NCBI GenBank assembly: GCA_024642265.1
Contig: JAHEBL010000004.1
Location: forward strand, 26,706-90,705
DNA length: 64,000 nt
Direction: 5' to 3'
Source of the DNA: Haliea sp.
Lineage (GTDB): Bacteria; Pseudomonadota; Gammaproteobacteria; Pseudomonadales; Halieaceae
Position numbers and translations under genes: made by a program. Position 1 is the stretch's first letter, and every line of letters begins with the position of its first letter. The notes beneath the pieces are model-generated. The model did not search any database. It saw only the letters and a program-made list of their open reading frames with translations, and was not told the origin of the DNA. Below, piece by piece: positions 36,314 through 45,070 of the stretch.

Positions 36314-37219
36314 ATGAAAAGATGGCAATCCGGCTTACTCCTGATCGCGGCGCTGGCCATAGTGTTTTGCGGCTATGTTTTCCTGCAACTGCGAACCATC
36401 GAGGTGGAGCCCCTGAGCGATGACCTGTGGGTCCTGCGGGGACTGGGGGGCAATACCGCCGTGCTGCGCACCGACGCCGGGGCGGTGGTCGTGGACACCA
36501 TGACGCTACCCCTGCAGGGGCGGCGCATACGCCAGCTGGCCCGGGAGCTGACCGGCACCGATACAGTCCTGCTGATCAATACCCACTACCATATCGATCA
36601 CACCCACGGTAACCCGGCCTTCCAGCCGGGCACGCGCGTCTTGTCCACCGAGCGTACCCTGTCTCACCTGCAGGCCCTGGATGCCGACTTCTGGCAGGGC
36701 GATGCCGCCCGGCTGTTACCCACCGAGACCTTCAGCGATCGCAGGACACTCAGCGTGGGCGGCAAAACGATCGAGCTTATCCACCCCGGCGCCGGCCACA
36801 CCGACGGGGATCTGGTCGTCCTGTTCACGGATGAGGGCGTTCTTCACACCGGTGACCTGATGTTCAATCACTACTATCCGAATATCGACCTCGAGGCCGG
36901 GGGCAGCGTGCAACAGTGGGTGCCGACCCTGGAAACCCTGCTGCATCTCGATTTCACCCGGGTAATTCCCGGCCACGGTGAGACCACCGACCGGGCCGGC
37001 CTGCGCCAGTTTCTCGCCTTCATCGCCCAGCTGGCGGAGATTGGCAGCACCGCCGCGGAGGAAGGCATGAGCCTGGAACAGACCCTGGCGACAGATCAAC
37101 TGACCGCGGATGCTGACTACCGGCGAATTCGCTTTATCATTCCGCTCCCGATGGATCGGGATTTTGTCATAACCCGCACCTGGGAGGAGGTTACCGGAAA
37201 CTTCGAGCGGCTGAACTAG
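36314..37219 (+). CDS. Membrane-anchored metallo-beta-lactamase-fold hydrolase
   Basis: A 301-residue protein with an uncleaved N-terminal membrane anchor (LLLIAALAIVFCGYVFLQL, about residues 8-26) and a metallo-beta-lactamase fold. The metal motif HYHIDH is at 91-96, with further ligands in HPGAGHTDGD, LHTGDLMF and IPGHGE. Substrate cannot be told; relatives include glyoxalase II-like and SoxH-like proteins. The 273 bp upstream, divergent from the crotonase gene, contains no gene I can support. Confidence 0.87.
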   Translation: MKRWQSGLLLIAALAIVFCGYVFLQLRTIEVEPLSDDLWVLRGLGGNTAVLRTDAGAVVVDTMTLPLQGRRIRQLARELTGTDTVLLINTHYHIDHTHGNPAFQPGTRVLSTERTLSHLQALDADFWQGDAARLLPTETFSDRRTLSVGGKTIELIHPGAGHTDGDLVVLFTDEGVLHTGDLMFNHYYPNIDLEAGGSVQQWVPTLETLLHLDFTRVIPGHGETTDRAGLRQFLAFIAQLAEIGSTAAEEGMSLEQTLATDQLTADADYRRIRFIIPLPMDRDFVITRTWEEVTGNFERLN

Positions 37220-37295
37220 CCGGAGTTGTGCGCGGGCTGCGGCCGCAGCGGCAAGCAAAGAGGCGGGACTGGCGGAAAATCCCTGTGGACATAAA

Positions 37296-37330
37296 CAAAA
37301 AATCCCGCTCAGGAAACGCCTTGCGGGATT
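37296..37330 (-). terminator. Intrinsic terminator of the tRNA operon
   Basis: Read on the minus strand, AATCCCGC, a 14-base loop and GCGGGATT form an 8-bp stem (arms 37323-37330 and 37301-37308) followed directly by TTTT. It lies seven bases beyond the 3' end of tRNA-Asp. Confidence 0.85.
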
Positions 37331-37336
37331 GATGGA

Positions 37337-37413
37337 TGGCGGACCGGACGGGGCTCGAACCCGCGACCTCCGGCGTGACAGGCCGGCATTCTAACCAACT
37401 GAACTACCGGTCC
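37337..37413 (-). tRNA. tRNA-Asp (GTC)
   Basis: A 77-nt cloverleaf with encoded CCA. The acceptor begins GGACCGG, the anticodon arm reads CCTGTCACG with anticodon GTC, and the T arm is GGTTCGAG. It is nearly identical to E. coli tRNA-Asp outside a few compensated stem pairs. It is transcribed after tRNA-Val, 37 bp apart. Confidence 0.97.
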
Positions 37414-37450
37414 ACGGTAGTAGGATACTGATGCACTGCTCTCGGTAGAG

Positions 37451-37526
37451 TGGTGGGTGATGACGGGATCGAACCGCCGACCCTCTGCTTGTAAGGCAGA
37501 TGCTCTCCCAGCTGAGCTAATCACCC
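37451..37526 (-). tRNA. tRNA-Val (TAC)
   Basis: A 76-nt cloverleaf with encoded CCA, starting GGGTGATTAGCTCAGC, anticodon loop CTTACAA with anticodon TAC, and T arm GGTTCGATC. Close match to E. coli tRNA-Val(TAC). First tRNA of a two-gene unit. Confidence 0.97.
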
Positions 37527-37543
37527 CCTGACCGAGAACGCGC

Positions 37544-37571
37544 ATTATAGAGATTCCTGCTTTGCTGTCAA
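37544..37571 (-). promoter_or_regulatory. Consensus sigma-70 promoter of the tRNA operon
   Basis: On the minus strand a perfect TTGACA (37566-37571) and a perfect TATAAT (37544-37549) are separated by 16 bases. GCGCG follows the -10 box, resembling the GC-rich discriminator of stringently controlled stable-RNA promoters. It lies 17 bases upstream of tRNA-Val. Confidence 0.9.
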
Positions 37572-37722
37572 ACCCGCGCAATGAAAAACAGTAATATTTT
37601 GTCGGCTTGTTAAAGCCCTTGATTTTAGTAGTAAAATCTCCCCCCTGGTGAACGGCGCAGCGACGATTCCGGCAGCCAATTTTTAGCGGGCACGTGCGCC
37701 CGGCAGCGACAGGTAGCAAGGC

Positions 37723-38079
37723 ATGGAAATCTACAAGGAATTTCACTTCGAGGCAGCACATCGCCTTCCCAACGTCCCGCCCGGCCACAAGTGCGCGCGA
37801 CTGCATGGCCATTCTTTCCTGGTGCGCCTGTCAGTATGCGGTGACGCTCCCGAGCCCGCCGGCTGGGTGATGGACTTCGCCGAACTCAAGGCCAGTTTCA
37901 AACCTGTGCTGGCGCAACTGGACCACTATTATCTCAATGACATTCCCGGTCTGGAAAATCCCACCAGCGAGAATATCGCACGCTGGATCTGGAACAGCCT
38001 CAAGCCCGCTCTCCCATTATTGAGCCAGGTAGAGATCAGGGAGACCTGCACGAGCGGGTGTATTTACCGGGGAGAATGA
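37723..38079 (+). CDS. queD: 6-carboxy-tetrahydropterin synthase (QueD)
   Basis: A 118-residue enzyme of the 6-pyruvoyl-tetrahydropterin synthase family, acting in queuosine precursor synthesis. Zinc ligands are His13, His28 and His30 (EAAHRL, LHGHSF) and the catalytic cysteine is Cys24 in [18 protein letters not shown] and ENPTSENIA supply the remaining family signatures. Length agrees with E. coli QueD (121). No other queuosine gene is adjacent. Confidence 0.95.
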   Translation: MEIYKEFHFEAAHRLPNVPPGHKCARLHGHSFLVRLSVCGDAPEPAGWVMDFAELKASFKPVLAQLDHYYLNDIPGLENPTSENIARWIWNSLKPALPLLSQVEIRETCTSGCIYRGE

Positions 38080-38253
38080 GGGAAGCCGCAGCACCGTTAC
38101 TTCGGGGTAACACAGATAATAATGCTTGACGATTCCGCAGAACCTACAGAAAAAGACCTTCCTGCAAACTCCGCGTTTGAATAAGACATGCTGGCCGGGG
38201 TCTTGTTCCCGATCAGGCAGGTGGGGTTACCCTAAGTAGCATGCTGTCAAATG

Positions 38254-38262
38254 TTATACACA
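38254..38262 (+). promoter_or_regulatory. DnaA-box match
   Basis: TTATACACA fits the TTATNCACA DnaA-box consensus and equals one of the boxes of E. coli oriC. It marks the left side of the AT-rich stretch. Confidence 0.5.
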
Positions 38263-38442
38263 CTTGAAGACCGTCACAAAACTATCACAAACTTAGCTCC
38301 ACCTTCAGAACATTCACTTTATAAGAGCGTTATAACTTGTTGTTATTTATGATTTATTTCACTTTGACTAAATTTTAACCAATCTGTAACAAGTGTTGTG
38401 GCTACTGCCCCCGGGGGCCGGGCAAACAATTTACTCACCGAC

Positions 38443-38462
38443 TTATCCACAGATTCTGTGGA
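38443..38462. promoter_or_regulatory. DnaA-box match within a palindrome
   Basis: TTATCCACA at 38443-38451 is the strongest DnaA consensus. It overlaps a perfect 17-bp palindrome, TCCACAG-ATT-CTGTGGA (38446-38462), so a second, weaker box half faces it on the other strand. Confidence 0.55.
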
Positions 38463-38701
38463 AAAAATTTCTGGCCAAGTGTTACAGAATCTCTCGCATG
38501 CATCTTTTCGGGTACCTGTGTGTCAGCACCCCTGTGGTCACTCCCAACGCATACCTGACGGTCGGTCCGGGATATTGAACTGCGTAACTTCGGACGGGCT
38601 TGACCCGCCACCGGGGATAACCAACCATGCCCTGCGGGTGCCAGTCGGCCAGCGCGGACAGCACCCACGTAACAGCGCTGTAATACCTCCGGGGCGATGT
38701 C

Positions 38702-40327
38702 ATGACCAATAACAACAGCAACTATGACTACATTATTGTCGGAGCCGGATCTGCCGGATGCGCCCTCGCCCACCGGCTGACCCAGGACCCTGCGCGACGG
38801 GTGCTGCTACTGGAGGCCGGCGGCCGCGACAAACACCCGGTCATTCATATGCCGCTGGGGTTCGCGTTCCTGATGAAACACAAAACCCTCAACTGGTGCT
38901 ACCAGACCGAGCCCGAGCCCCAGCTGAATATGCGGCAGCTCTCGTGGCCGCGGGGCAAGGTGCTGGGTGGCTGCAGTTCTATCAACGGCATGGTCTATAT
39001 TCGCGGCCAACGCGAGGATTTTGACCTGTGGCGGGCACTGGGTAATGCCGGCTGGGGCTATGACGAGGTGTTGCCCTACTTCAGGCGCGGCGAACACAAG
39101 GCCGAGGGCGCGAACGAGTTCCACGGCGACGGCGGACCGCTCTGGGTGGAGGAGGTACAGGCCAGCGAGAAACTGCAGCTGGCAGAGCTGTTCGTCCAGG
39201 CGGCGGTGCAAACCGGCCTGCCGCGCAACACCGATTTCAATGGCCCGGCCCAGGAAGGCGCCGGCTTTTACCAGTTGAATATTCGCCGCGGGCGGCGCCA
39301 GAGCAGCGCCCGCACCTTTCTTGCCCAATGCGAGGCGCGCCCCAACCTGGTGGTGGAAACCGGAGCGCTGTGCCAGCGGGTACTGCTGGAGGGCGGCCGC
39401 GCCGTCGGCGTCGACTACCGGCGCGGCAACACGGTAGCGACCGCCCGCGCCAGCGGGGAAATAATACTTTGCGGCGGGGTTATCAACTCAGCACAGTTGC
39501 TGGAATTGTCCGGTATCGGCGACAGCGACCGCCTGCTCGCCGCCGGGGTCGAGCCGCTGGTTCACCTGCCCGGCGTGGGCGAGAACCTGCAGGACCACCT
39601 CACCATCAATATCCAGCAGGGGCTGCACGGCCTTGTCACCTTTTACGAGGAGACCCGACCGCTGCAAATGGTCAAAAACCTTTTCAGGTACCTGTTGCAG
39701 GGCCGCGGGCTGCTGGCCCACCCAGCCTCCCAGGCGGGCGTGTTTTTTCGCAGCAGTGCGGACCGCGCCCGGCCGGATGCGCAGATTCACTTCGCCCCGG
39801 CGGCCAGCGAGGACGATGGCAAGGGCAATCTCAAAACCAGCCCCGGCACCACAGCCACGGTCTGCCACCTGCGGCCCCGCAGCCGCGGCAGCGTGCACAT
39901 CCACTGTGCGGACCCCACACAGCACCCCCTCATACGAGCCAACTACCTGGATAACGAACACGACCGCAAAGCGCTGGTCGCCGCGGTTCGCAGGGTGCGC
40001 GAGATTTTTGCCGCGCCGGTGCTCGACCCCTACCGGGGACAGGAGTTGCTGCCCGGTAAGGCTGTCGCCAGTGACGAGGAGATACTGGACTATATTCGCG
40101 CCAATGCGGAGTCCGTGTACCATCCGGTGGGCAGCTGTAAAATGGGATCGGATGACATGGCCGTGGTGGATGAGCGGCTGCGGGTCAGGGGTGTCGCCGC
40201 CTTGCGGGTGGCGGATGCCTCCATCATGCCCAGGGTCACCTCGGGCAATACCAATGCGACGGCGATCATGATCGCCCAGAAATGCGGCGACATGCTGCTG
40301 CAGGACGCGGCCGGGGCCTGGAGCTAG
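38702..40327 (+). CDS. GMC-family FAD-dependent oxidoreductase
   Basis: A 541-residue flavoprotein of the glucose-methanol-choline family, close to choline dehydrogenase and AlkJ-type alcohol dehydrogenases. FAD binding is by GAGSAGCALA (near residue 14) and LEAGGRD. The GMC signature GKVLGGCSSINGMVYIRG is near residue 85, and the C-terminal YHPVGSCKMG and SGNTNATAIMIAQK carry the catalytic His and Asn. It probably oxidises a primary alcohol; the substrate is unknown. Its TAG stop shares a CTAG with the convergent DUF3301 gene. Confidence 0.92.
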   Translation: MTNNNSNYDYIIVGAGSAGCALAHRLTQDPARRVLLLEAGGRDKHPVIHMPLGFAFLMKHKTLNWCYQTEPEPQLNMRQLSWPRGKVLGGCSSINGMVYIRGQREDFDLWRALGNAGWGYDEVLPYFRRGEHKAEGANEFHGDGGPLWVEEVQASEKLQLAELFVQAAVQTGLPRNTDFNGPAQEGAGFYQLNIRRGRRQSSARTFLAQCEARPNLVVETGALCQRVLLEGGRAVGVDYRRGNTVATARASGEIILCGGVINSAQLLELSGIGDSDRLLAAGVEPLVHLPGVGENLQDHLTINIQQGLHGLVTFYEETRPLQMVKNLFRYLLQGRGLLAHPASQAGVFFRSSADRARPDAQIHFAPAASEDDGKGNLKTSPGTTATVCHLRPRSRGSVHIHCADPTQHPLIRANYLDNEHDRKALVAAVRRVREIFAAPVLDPYRGQELLPGKAVASDEEILDYIRANAESVYHPVGSCKMGSDDMAVVDERLRVRGVAALRVADASIMPRVTSGNTNATAIMIAQKCGDMLLQDAAGAWS

Positions 40328-40650
40328 TGCAGTGTTCTGGCCTGGTCGCTTATCACAACCGCCTGCAGGTACTTGCCGAGCATGATGACATGACCCTGGC
40401 GCCGCTCAACCCCGTCAAAGCTGTAGTCGAAGCGGTACTGGCGCCAGATCCGCCACCGGCCCTGCCGGTCGCGGCTCAGCGATATCCTGCGAATATGCAC
40501 GGCCTGGTCCAGCAACTGGTAATCGTTCTGGTCCCCCGCCCTGGTCACCGCTTGCACGGCAAGTTCACGAACCCGGATCGCGCTCAGGAAATACAGGCAT
40601 AGCCCGCCAAACAGCAGCGCCAGCAGGATATCACCCAGGGTAAAGTACAT
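40324..40650 (-). CDS. DUF3301 single-pass membrane protein
   Basis: A 108-residue protein with one N-terminal membrane helix (LGDILLALLFGGLCLYFL, about 5-22) and a small soluble domain containing RWRIWRQYRFDYSFDG, matching DUF3301. Function is unknown. The 118 bp between this start and the ybfF stop contain only a weak hairpin (CGGCC/GGCCG at 40666-40682). Confidence 0.85.
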   Translation of the reverse strand: MYFTLGDILLALLFGGLCLYFLSAIRVRELAVQAVTRAGDQNDYQLLDQAVHIRRISLSRDRQGRWRIWRQYRFDYSFDGVERRQGHVIMLGKYLQAVVISDQARTLH

Positions 40651-40768
40651 TCACTTATCACATATCGGCCATTGATTGGCCGCCAGCATACTGGCCTTTG
40701 GAAGGTGGCGCCAGCCAGCCGCGCGCAATCCGGCCCCAGCCCGTCCAGCTGCAAAAACTGGCCGCTCC

Positions 40769-41548
40769 TCAGGACTCCCGGGGGAGCAGAAAGCGCCTGA
40801 CCAGACTATTGAACAGCTGTGGGCGTTCGGCGTGCAGCCAGTGACCGCAGCCCGGCATGATCCTGATGCCCGCGTGGGGGAAGAGCCTGAGAATATGGCT
40901 GCGGTGCTCTTCGCGGATATAGTCCGAGTCGCCCCCCTTGATAAACAACACCGGCCCGGAATATGACCCGGTGGCGCTGGGCCGCGCCCGCACCGCGCCA
41001 TAACCTCCCCTGAGGCCTTCCAGATTGAACCGCCAGCGATAGATACCGTCCGGGTCGCGCCGCAGGCTGGTCAGGAGAAACTGGATAACCTGCTGCTCGG
41101 CGATATGAGCGGCCATCAGTTGCGCCGCCGCCTGCCGCGATGTGCACTGGCCGGCGGCCACCGCCGCCAACGCGGCGAATACCGCATCGTGATGCGGCGG
41201 GTAATCCACCGGGGCGATATCGGCCACCACCAGGGCGGAGACCAGATCCGGTTTTGCCAGCGCCAGTTGCATGGCCACCTTGCCGCCCAGGGAATGCCCT
41301 ACAAACTGCGCGCCGGACAAGCCCTGCTGATGCAACCAACGGCCAATGCAGTCGGCCATGCCTGCAAGCGTCGGCTCCTGCAGCCAGCCGGAACGGCCAT
41401 GATCGGGAAGATCCACACTGTAAACGCAGTGGCTGTCCTGCAGTGCCCGCGCCAGTCCACCGAGATTGCTGCCTGAACCGAACAGGCCGTGCAGCAGGAC
41501 CACAGGCGGGCCGTTGCCAATGCGACTGAAGTGAAGTTTTACTGCCAA
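40769..41548 (-). CDS. ybfF: YbfF-like alpha/beta hydrolase (esterase)
   Basis: A 259-residue serine esterase similar to E. coli YbfF: VVLLHGLFGSGSNLG near residue 16, SVDLPDHGRS, nucleophile Ser86 in GHSLGGK, and catalytic His in GCGHWLHAERP. YbfF hydrolyses short-chain esters and acyl-CoA. The only plausible start is TTG 41548; no in-frame ATG or GTG precedes the conserved region. Divergent from the lipoprotein gene. Confidence 0.88.
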   Translation of the reverse strand: MAVKLHFSRIGNGPPVVLLHGLFGSGSNLGGLARALQDSHCVYSVDLPDHGRSGWLQEPTLAGMADCIGRWLHQQGLSGAQFVGHSLGGKVAMQLALAKPDLVSALVVADIAPVDYPPHHDAVFAALAAVAAGQCTSRQAAAQLMAAHIAEQQVIQFLLTSLRRDPDGIYRWRFNLEGLRGGYGAVRARPSATGSYSGPVLFIKGGDSDYIREEHRSHILRLFPHAGIRIMPGCGHWLHAERPQLFNSLVRRFLLPRES

Positions 41549-41609
41549 AAGTGTGCCGCCATCAAGATTTTGCTAACATGCCCGGCACTATAACGGATCG
41601 GAAACCAAC

Positions 41610-42395
41610 ATGCGTCTTTTCAGCACCCTTGCCGGATACCTCGCGACAGGCGGCCTGGCCTGCCTGCTGCTGGCCTGCAGTTCCACACCGACCTACAACG
41701 CCACGGTTTTCCCCTACGAGATAGACCAGGCCCGGGTGGACCAGGACAATATCAAGACGGTGGTTATCGCCCATGTCAATCTCGGCCTGCCATCACGTAA
41801 TTACCTGGAAAAGGAAGCGCCCCGGATCGATGCCGCCGTCAGCGCCTACCTGAAGAAAAATGGTTTCAAGGTGTTGCCGCAGCGGGATTTCGAGCAGCTC
41901 TGGAACGCTGCGGTGCGCGCATATGGCAATCCGGTGGACCCGACCAGCGGCAAGGTCAACATGAAGACCTTCTCCCAGATCATGACCAGTATCCGCGACG
42001 ATATGCGCACCAGCGGCCTCGACGCCTTTATATTCACCGACCTGATTGAATTGCAGACAGCGTTCAGCGGCGGCCTGCAGCACATCGCCCGCTGGGACGG
42101 GGTGAGCCGCAAACCCAGCCTCCAGGGACCGGGAGATGGTGTCAGCGCGGACTTTGACTGGGCGATGCTGCTCGATGTCGCCTCGCTCCAGATCAGCATC
42201 TACGACATGGAACTGCAGCGGGTATTTGCCAGCCGCGGTGGGATCGATGCCACCCAGGCCATCGACAGCCGCTCTTCGAAGGGCCGCTATATCCGGCGCC
42301 GGGAGATCCTGGAGAACGAGCAGTTTATCCAGGAGGGAATAGAGCTCGCCTTCTACCCCTTTATCAAAAGCGAGAACTGGCCCGGCAAGCCCTGA
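41610..42395 (+). CDS. Putative lipoprotein of unknown function
   Basis: A 261-residue protein with a lipoprotein signal: basic start, hydrophobic stretch and lipobox LLAC at Cys23. The mature part has no motif I recognise; it contains VVIAHVNLGLPSRNYLEKEAP and is rich in alternating hydrophobic and charged residues, consistent with a soluble periplasmic domain. No Asp follows the Cys (CSST), so outer-membrane sorting is likely. It is flanked by ybfF (divergent) and the P450 gene downstream (137 bp). Confidence 0.75.
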   Translation: MRLFSTLAGYLATGGLACLLLACSSTPTYNATVFPYEIDQARVDQDNIKTVVIAHVNLGLPSRNYLEKEAPRIDAAVSAYLKKNGFKVLPQRDFEQLWNAAVRAYGNPVDPTSGKVNMKTFSQIMTSIRDDMRTSGLDAFIFTDLIELQTAFSGGLQHIARWDGVSRKPSLQGPGDGVSADFDWAMLLDVASLQISIYDMELQRVFASRGGIDATQAIDSRSSKGRYIRRREILENEQFIQEGIELAFYPFIKSENWPGKP

Positions 42396-42532
42396 ACCGG
42401 AGCCCGTCGCGGACCGCAGATCCCACCGCCCGATACCCGGGCAGGATCATTCAACAGCGCTTGTCACCGCTGATTTTCAGGTGCTAGACTAATGACTATT
42501 AGCTTGTAGCGCCAGCGGCGCCGGAGATACCC

Positions 42533-43888
42533 ATGGATTTTGCCCTGCCCGAATACACCCGCTTCAAGGACAATACAAAGCTGGATCATATTCCGGGGCG
42601 CTACGGCCTGCCCCTGCTCGGCGAAACGTTCCGTTTCGTACTCCAGCCCTTTGAAGTCCTGGATGAGCACTACCGCAAATACGGCCCGGTATCCAAGGCC
42701 TCCCTCACCTTCCAGAAGTTCGTGGTGGCGCTGGGGCCGGAATTCATGCAGCAGCTGATGCTGGACTCCAAGCAGAGTTTCTCCGCCCGCATGGGCTACA
42801 ACACCCCTCTCGGGGACTTCTTCGCCGGGGGCCTGCTGATGCGGGACTTCGACGAGCACAAGTTCCACCGGCGCATCATGCAGACCGCCTTCAAAATCGA
42901 CGCCATGCGCAGCTACGTCGACCTGATGCACCCGATTATCGACCGGGAGTTGTCGCGCTGGGGACAGCAGGCCGACTTCCATTTCTATCCCAACATCAAG
43001 ACGCTGCTGCTGGACATCGGCGCCAAGGTTTTCCTGGGCATGGATATGGAGGGCCCCGAGACACGCGCCCTCAACCAGTCCTTTCTCGACATGAACGAAG
43101 GCATGCTCGCCCTGATTCGCAAGGACTGGCCCGGGCTCACCTACCGCAAGGGCATGGACGGGCGCCGGGCACTGGAAAAATTCTTCTTTGACGTGGTGCC
43201 CCAGCGACGCGGCAAACAGGGCAATGACATGGCGACCTTTTTCGCCAACGAAAAAACAGAGGAAGGTGAGTATTACTCCGACCAGGTGGTCGGCGAGCAT
43301 CTGATCTTCCTGCTGCTGGCGGCGCACGATACCACCACCAGCGCACTGACCATGGCGGTTCACTGCCTGGCCCACGACCAGCAGTGGCAGGATCGCCTGC
43401 GAGAGGAACTGCAGGCGCTGGGCAAACCGCACCTGGAGTACGAGGACCTGTCCAGGGTGACCGACCTGGATCATTGCTTCAAGGAAATCCTGCGCATGAA
43501 CCCGCCGGTGCCAATGATGATGCGGCGCACGGTCAAGGAAGTAGAGCTGGGTGGCTACCTGTTACAGCCGCACACCATGGTACAGATCTCGCCCCTCTAC
43601 ACCCACCGGATGGAACAATGGTGGACCAGGCCCCACCAGTTCGATCCCGACCGCTTCACCCGCGAGGAACACAAACAGCACAGTTTCCTGTGGGCTCCCT
43701 TCGGTGGCGGTGCGCACAAGTGCATCGGCCTGCACTTCGCCGACATGCTGTTCAAGGCAGCCCTGTCCGGACTGCTGCTGAAGTACCGCGTCCGCTATGT
43801 CAAACCGGGCCAGCACGACGGTCGGATGCAGTACTTCCCCTTCGCCAAGCCGATGGACAACCTGCCACTGGTGCTCGAGGCCCTGTAG
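42533..43888 (+). CDS. Cytochrome P450
   Basis: A 451-residue soluble P450. The I-helix oxygen-binding motif is AAHDTTTS (near 263), the K-helix ExxR is EILR, and the haem loop FGGGAHKCIG has the thiolate ligand Cys397. Its features (LPLLGET near the N terminus, long meander) are nearer to CYP120/CYP26/CYP51-type enzymes than to camphor-type P450s. No ferredoxin or reductase gene is adjacent, so redox partners are elsewhere. GGAGATACCC precedes the ATG. Substrate is unknown; sterol-, terpenoid- or fatty-acid-like compounds are possible. Confidence 0.92.
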   Translation: MDFALPEYTRFKDNTKLDHIPGRYGLPLLGETFRFVLQPFEVLDEHYRKYGPVSKASLTFQKFVVALGPEFMQQLMLDSKQSFSARMGYNTPLGDFFAGGLLMRDFDEHKFHRRIMQTAFKIDAMRSYVDLMHPIIDRELSRWGQQADFHFYPNIKTLLLDIGAKVFLGMDMEGPETRALNQSFLDMNEGMLALIRKDWPGLTYRKGMDGRRALEKFFFDVVPQRRGKQGNDMATFFANEKTEEGEYYSDQVVGEHLIFLLLAAHDTTTSALTMAVHCLAHDQQWQDRLREELQALGKPHLEYEDLSRVTDLDHCFKEILRMNPPVPMMMRRTVKEVELGGYLLQPHTMVQISPLYTHRMEQWWTRPHQFDPDRFTREEHKQHSFLWAPFGGGAHKCIGLHFADMLFKAALSGLLLKYRVRYVKPGQHDGRMQYFPFAKPMDNLPLVLEAL

Positions 43889-43928
43889 CCGACCCACGGT
43901 CAGGGCCGTGGGTGCCTTGTAGCGCTCG

Positions 43929-45038
43929 CTAGACCAGCGCCTCCAGCATGCCGCTGTCGTAGGCTCTGATATCCGCCAGACGCTGTTCCTTTACCAGCCT
44001 GACCCAGGCGGGATTGGCTATCAGCGCCCGCCCCACTGCCACCAGGTCGAATTCATCCGCCTCCATGCGCCGCACCAGTTCGTCCAGGCTGGCGGGCTCC
44101 GCAGCCCTGAAGGCAGTCTCGCCCGGAGCGGGAATAAAGTCTGCACTGAGGCCGACACTGCCCACGGTGATGGCCGGCTTGCCGGTGATCTTGCGAGTCC
44201 AGCCGGCGAGGTTCAGGTCACTGCCCTCGAACTCGGGCTCCCAGAAACGGCGGGTCGAGCAGTGGAAGATATCGACGCCGGCTGCCGACAGCGGCAGCAG
44301 AAATCGCTCCAGTTCCCCGGGGCTGGTTACCAGCCGGGCGCCGTAGTCCTGCTGCTTCCACTGCGACCAGCGCAGGATGACGGGAAACGTCGGTCCTACC
44401 GCTGCCCGCACCGCGGCAATCACCTCGAGCGCGAACCGGTTGCGCCGCTCCAGTGAGCCGCCGTAGTCATCATCGCGCTGGTTGGTACCCTCCCAGAAAA
44501 ACTGGTCTACCAGGTAACCGTGGGCGCCGTGAATTTCCACCGCGTCAAAACCCAGGGCCTTTGCATCCGCCGCTCCCTGGCCAAAGGCCGCGACCACGTC
44601 ATCGATATCGCGCTGGGTCATGACATGGCGGTTGATCTTGCCGGGAACATTCATCCCCGAGGGCGTATAGCCGTTCACGTCGCCTTCCGGCGGTGTACCC
44701 GCGCGACGCATGCCGCCGCAATGCCACAACTGGGGCGCGATCTTGCCGCCCTCTGCATGCACCGCGTCGGCCACCTTCTGCCAGGCCTCGAGGCGCTCGC
44801 CACCATGGAAGTAAGGGACATCCGGGTAACCGCTGGCGGCGATATGATTGATGCAGGTGCCCTCGGTGATGATCAGCCCTACCCCGCCGGCGGCCCGGCG
44901 GCGGTAGTAGTCGACCACGTCCTCGCCGGGAATATTGCCGGGGGATTTGTTGCGGGTCATGGGCGCCATCACCAGTCGGTTGGCAAGCTGCAGGGGGCCC
45001 AATTCAAAGGGCTGGAACAGTATATCGGTATCACTCAT
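43929..45038 (-). CDS. Old Yellow Enzyme family NADH:flavin oxidoreductase
   Basis: A 369-residue FMN enzyme with a TIM barrel. MSDTDILFQPFELGPLQLANR and MAPMTRNKSP form the N-terminal FMN region, HGAHGYLVDQF is the active-site loop, and VGRALIANPAW binds FMN phosphate. It lacks the C-terminal Fe-S/FAD part of FadH-type dienoyl-CoA reductases, so it should be a single-domain ene-reductase. ATG 45038 has AAGGA upstream; the longer frame to 45368 lies in the neighbouring gene. Confidence 0.9.
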   Translation of the reverse strand: MSDTDILFQPFELGPLQLANRLVMAPMTRNKSPGNIPGEDVVDYYRRRAAGGVGLIITEGTCINHIAASGYPDVPYFHGGERLEAWQKVADAVHAEGGKIAPQLWHCGGMRRAGTPPEGDVNGYTPSGMNVPGKINRHVMTQRDIDDVVAAFGQGAADAKALGFDAVEIHGAHGYLVDQFFWEGTNQRDDDYGGSLERRNRFALEVIAAVRAAVGPTFPVILRWSQWKQQDYGARLVTSPGELERFLLPLSAAGVDIFHCSTRRFWEPEFEGSDLNLAGWTRKITGKPAITVGSVGLSADFIPAPGETAFRAAEPASLDELVRRMEADEFDLVAVGRALIANPAWVRLVKEQRLADIRAYDSGMLEALV

Positions 45039-45070
45039 GTCATTTTCCTTGTTGGTTGGCTTGCCTGGTT

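Larger units (their letters stand above)
38080..38701. other. Gene-free AT-rich intergenic region
   Basis: The 622 bp between queD and the GMC oxidoreductase gene show no credible coding frame. From about 38240 to 38480 the sequence is far richer in A/T than its surroundings, with runs such as TTGTTGTTATTTATGATTTA. Two DnaA-box matches bracket the AT-rich part and a GCCCCCGGGGGC palindrome sits at 38407-38418. It may hold the promoter of the downstream gene, or a noncoding RNA that I cannot define. Confidence 0.6.

Noticed and set aside
38080..38701. Chromosomal origin oriC
   Set aside because: Two DnaA boxes and an AT-rich stretch are present, but there are no dnaA, gidA or rpmH neighbours, few GATC sites and too few boxes; kept only as a finding.
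40651..41001. A minus-strand open frame over the start of the ybfF 3' end
   Set aside because: Overlaps ybfF in another frame and has no recognisable features.
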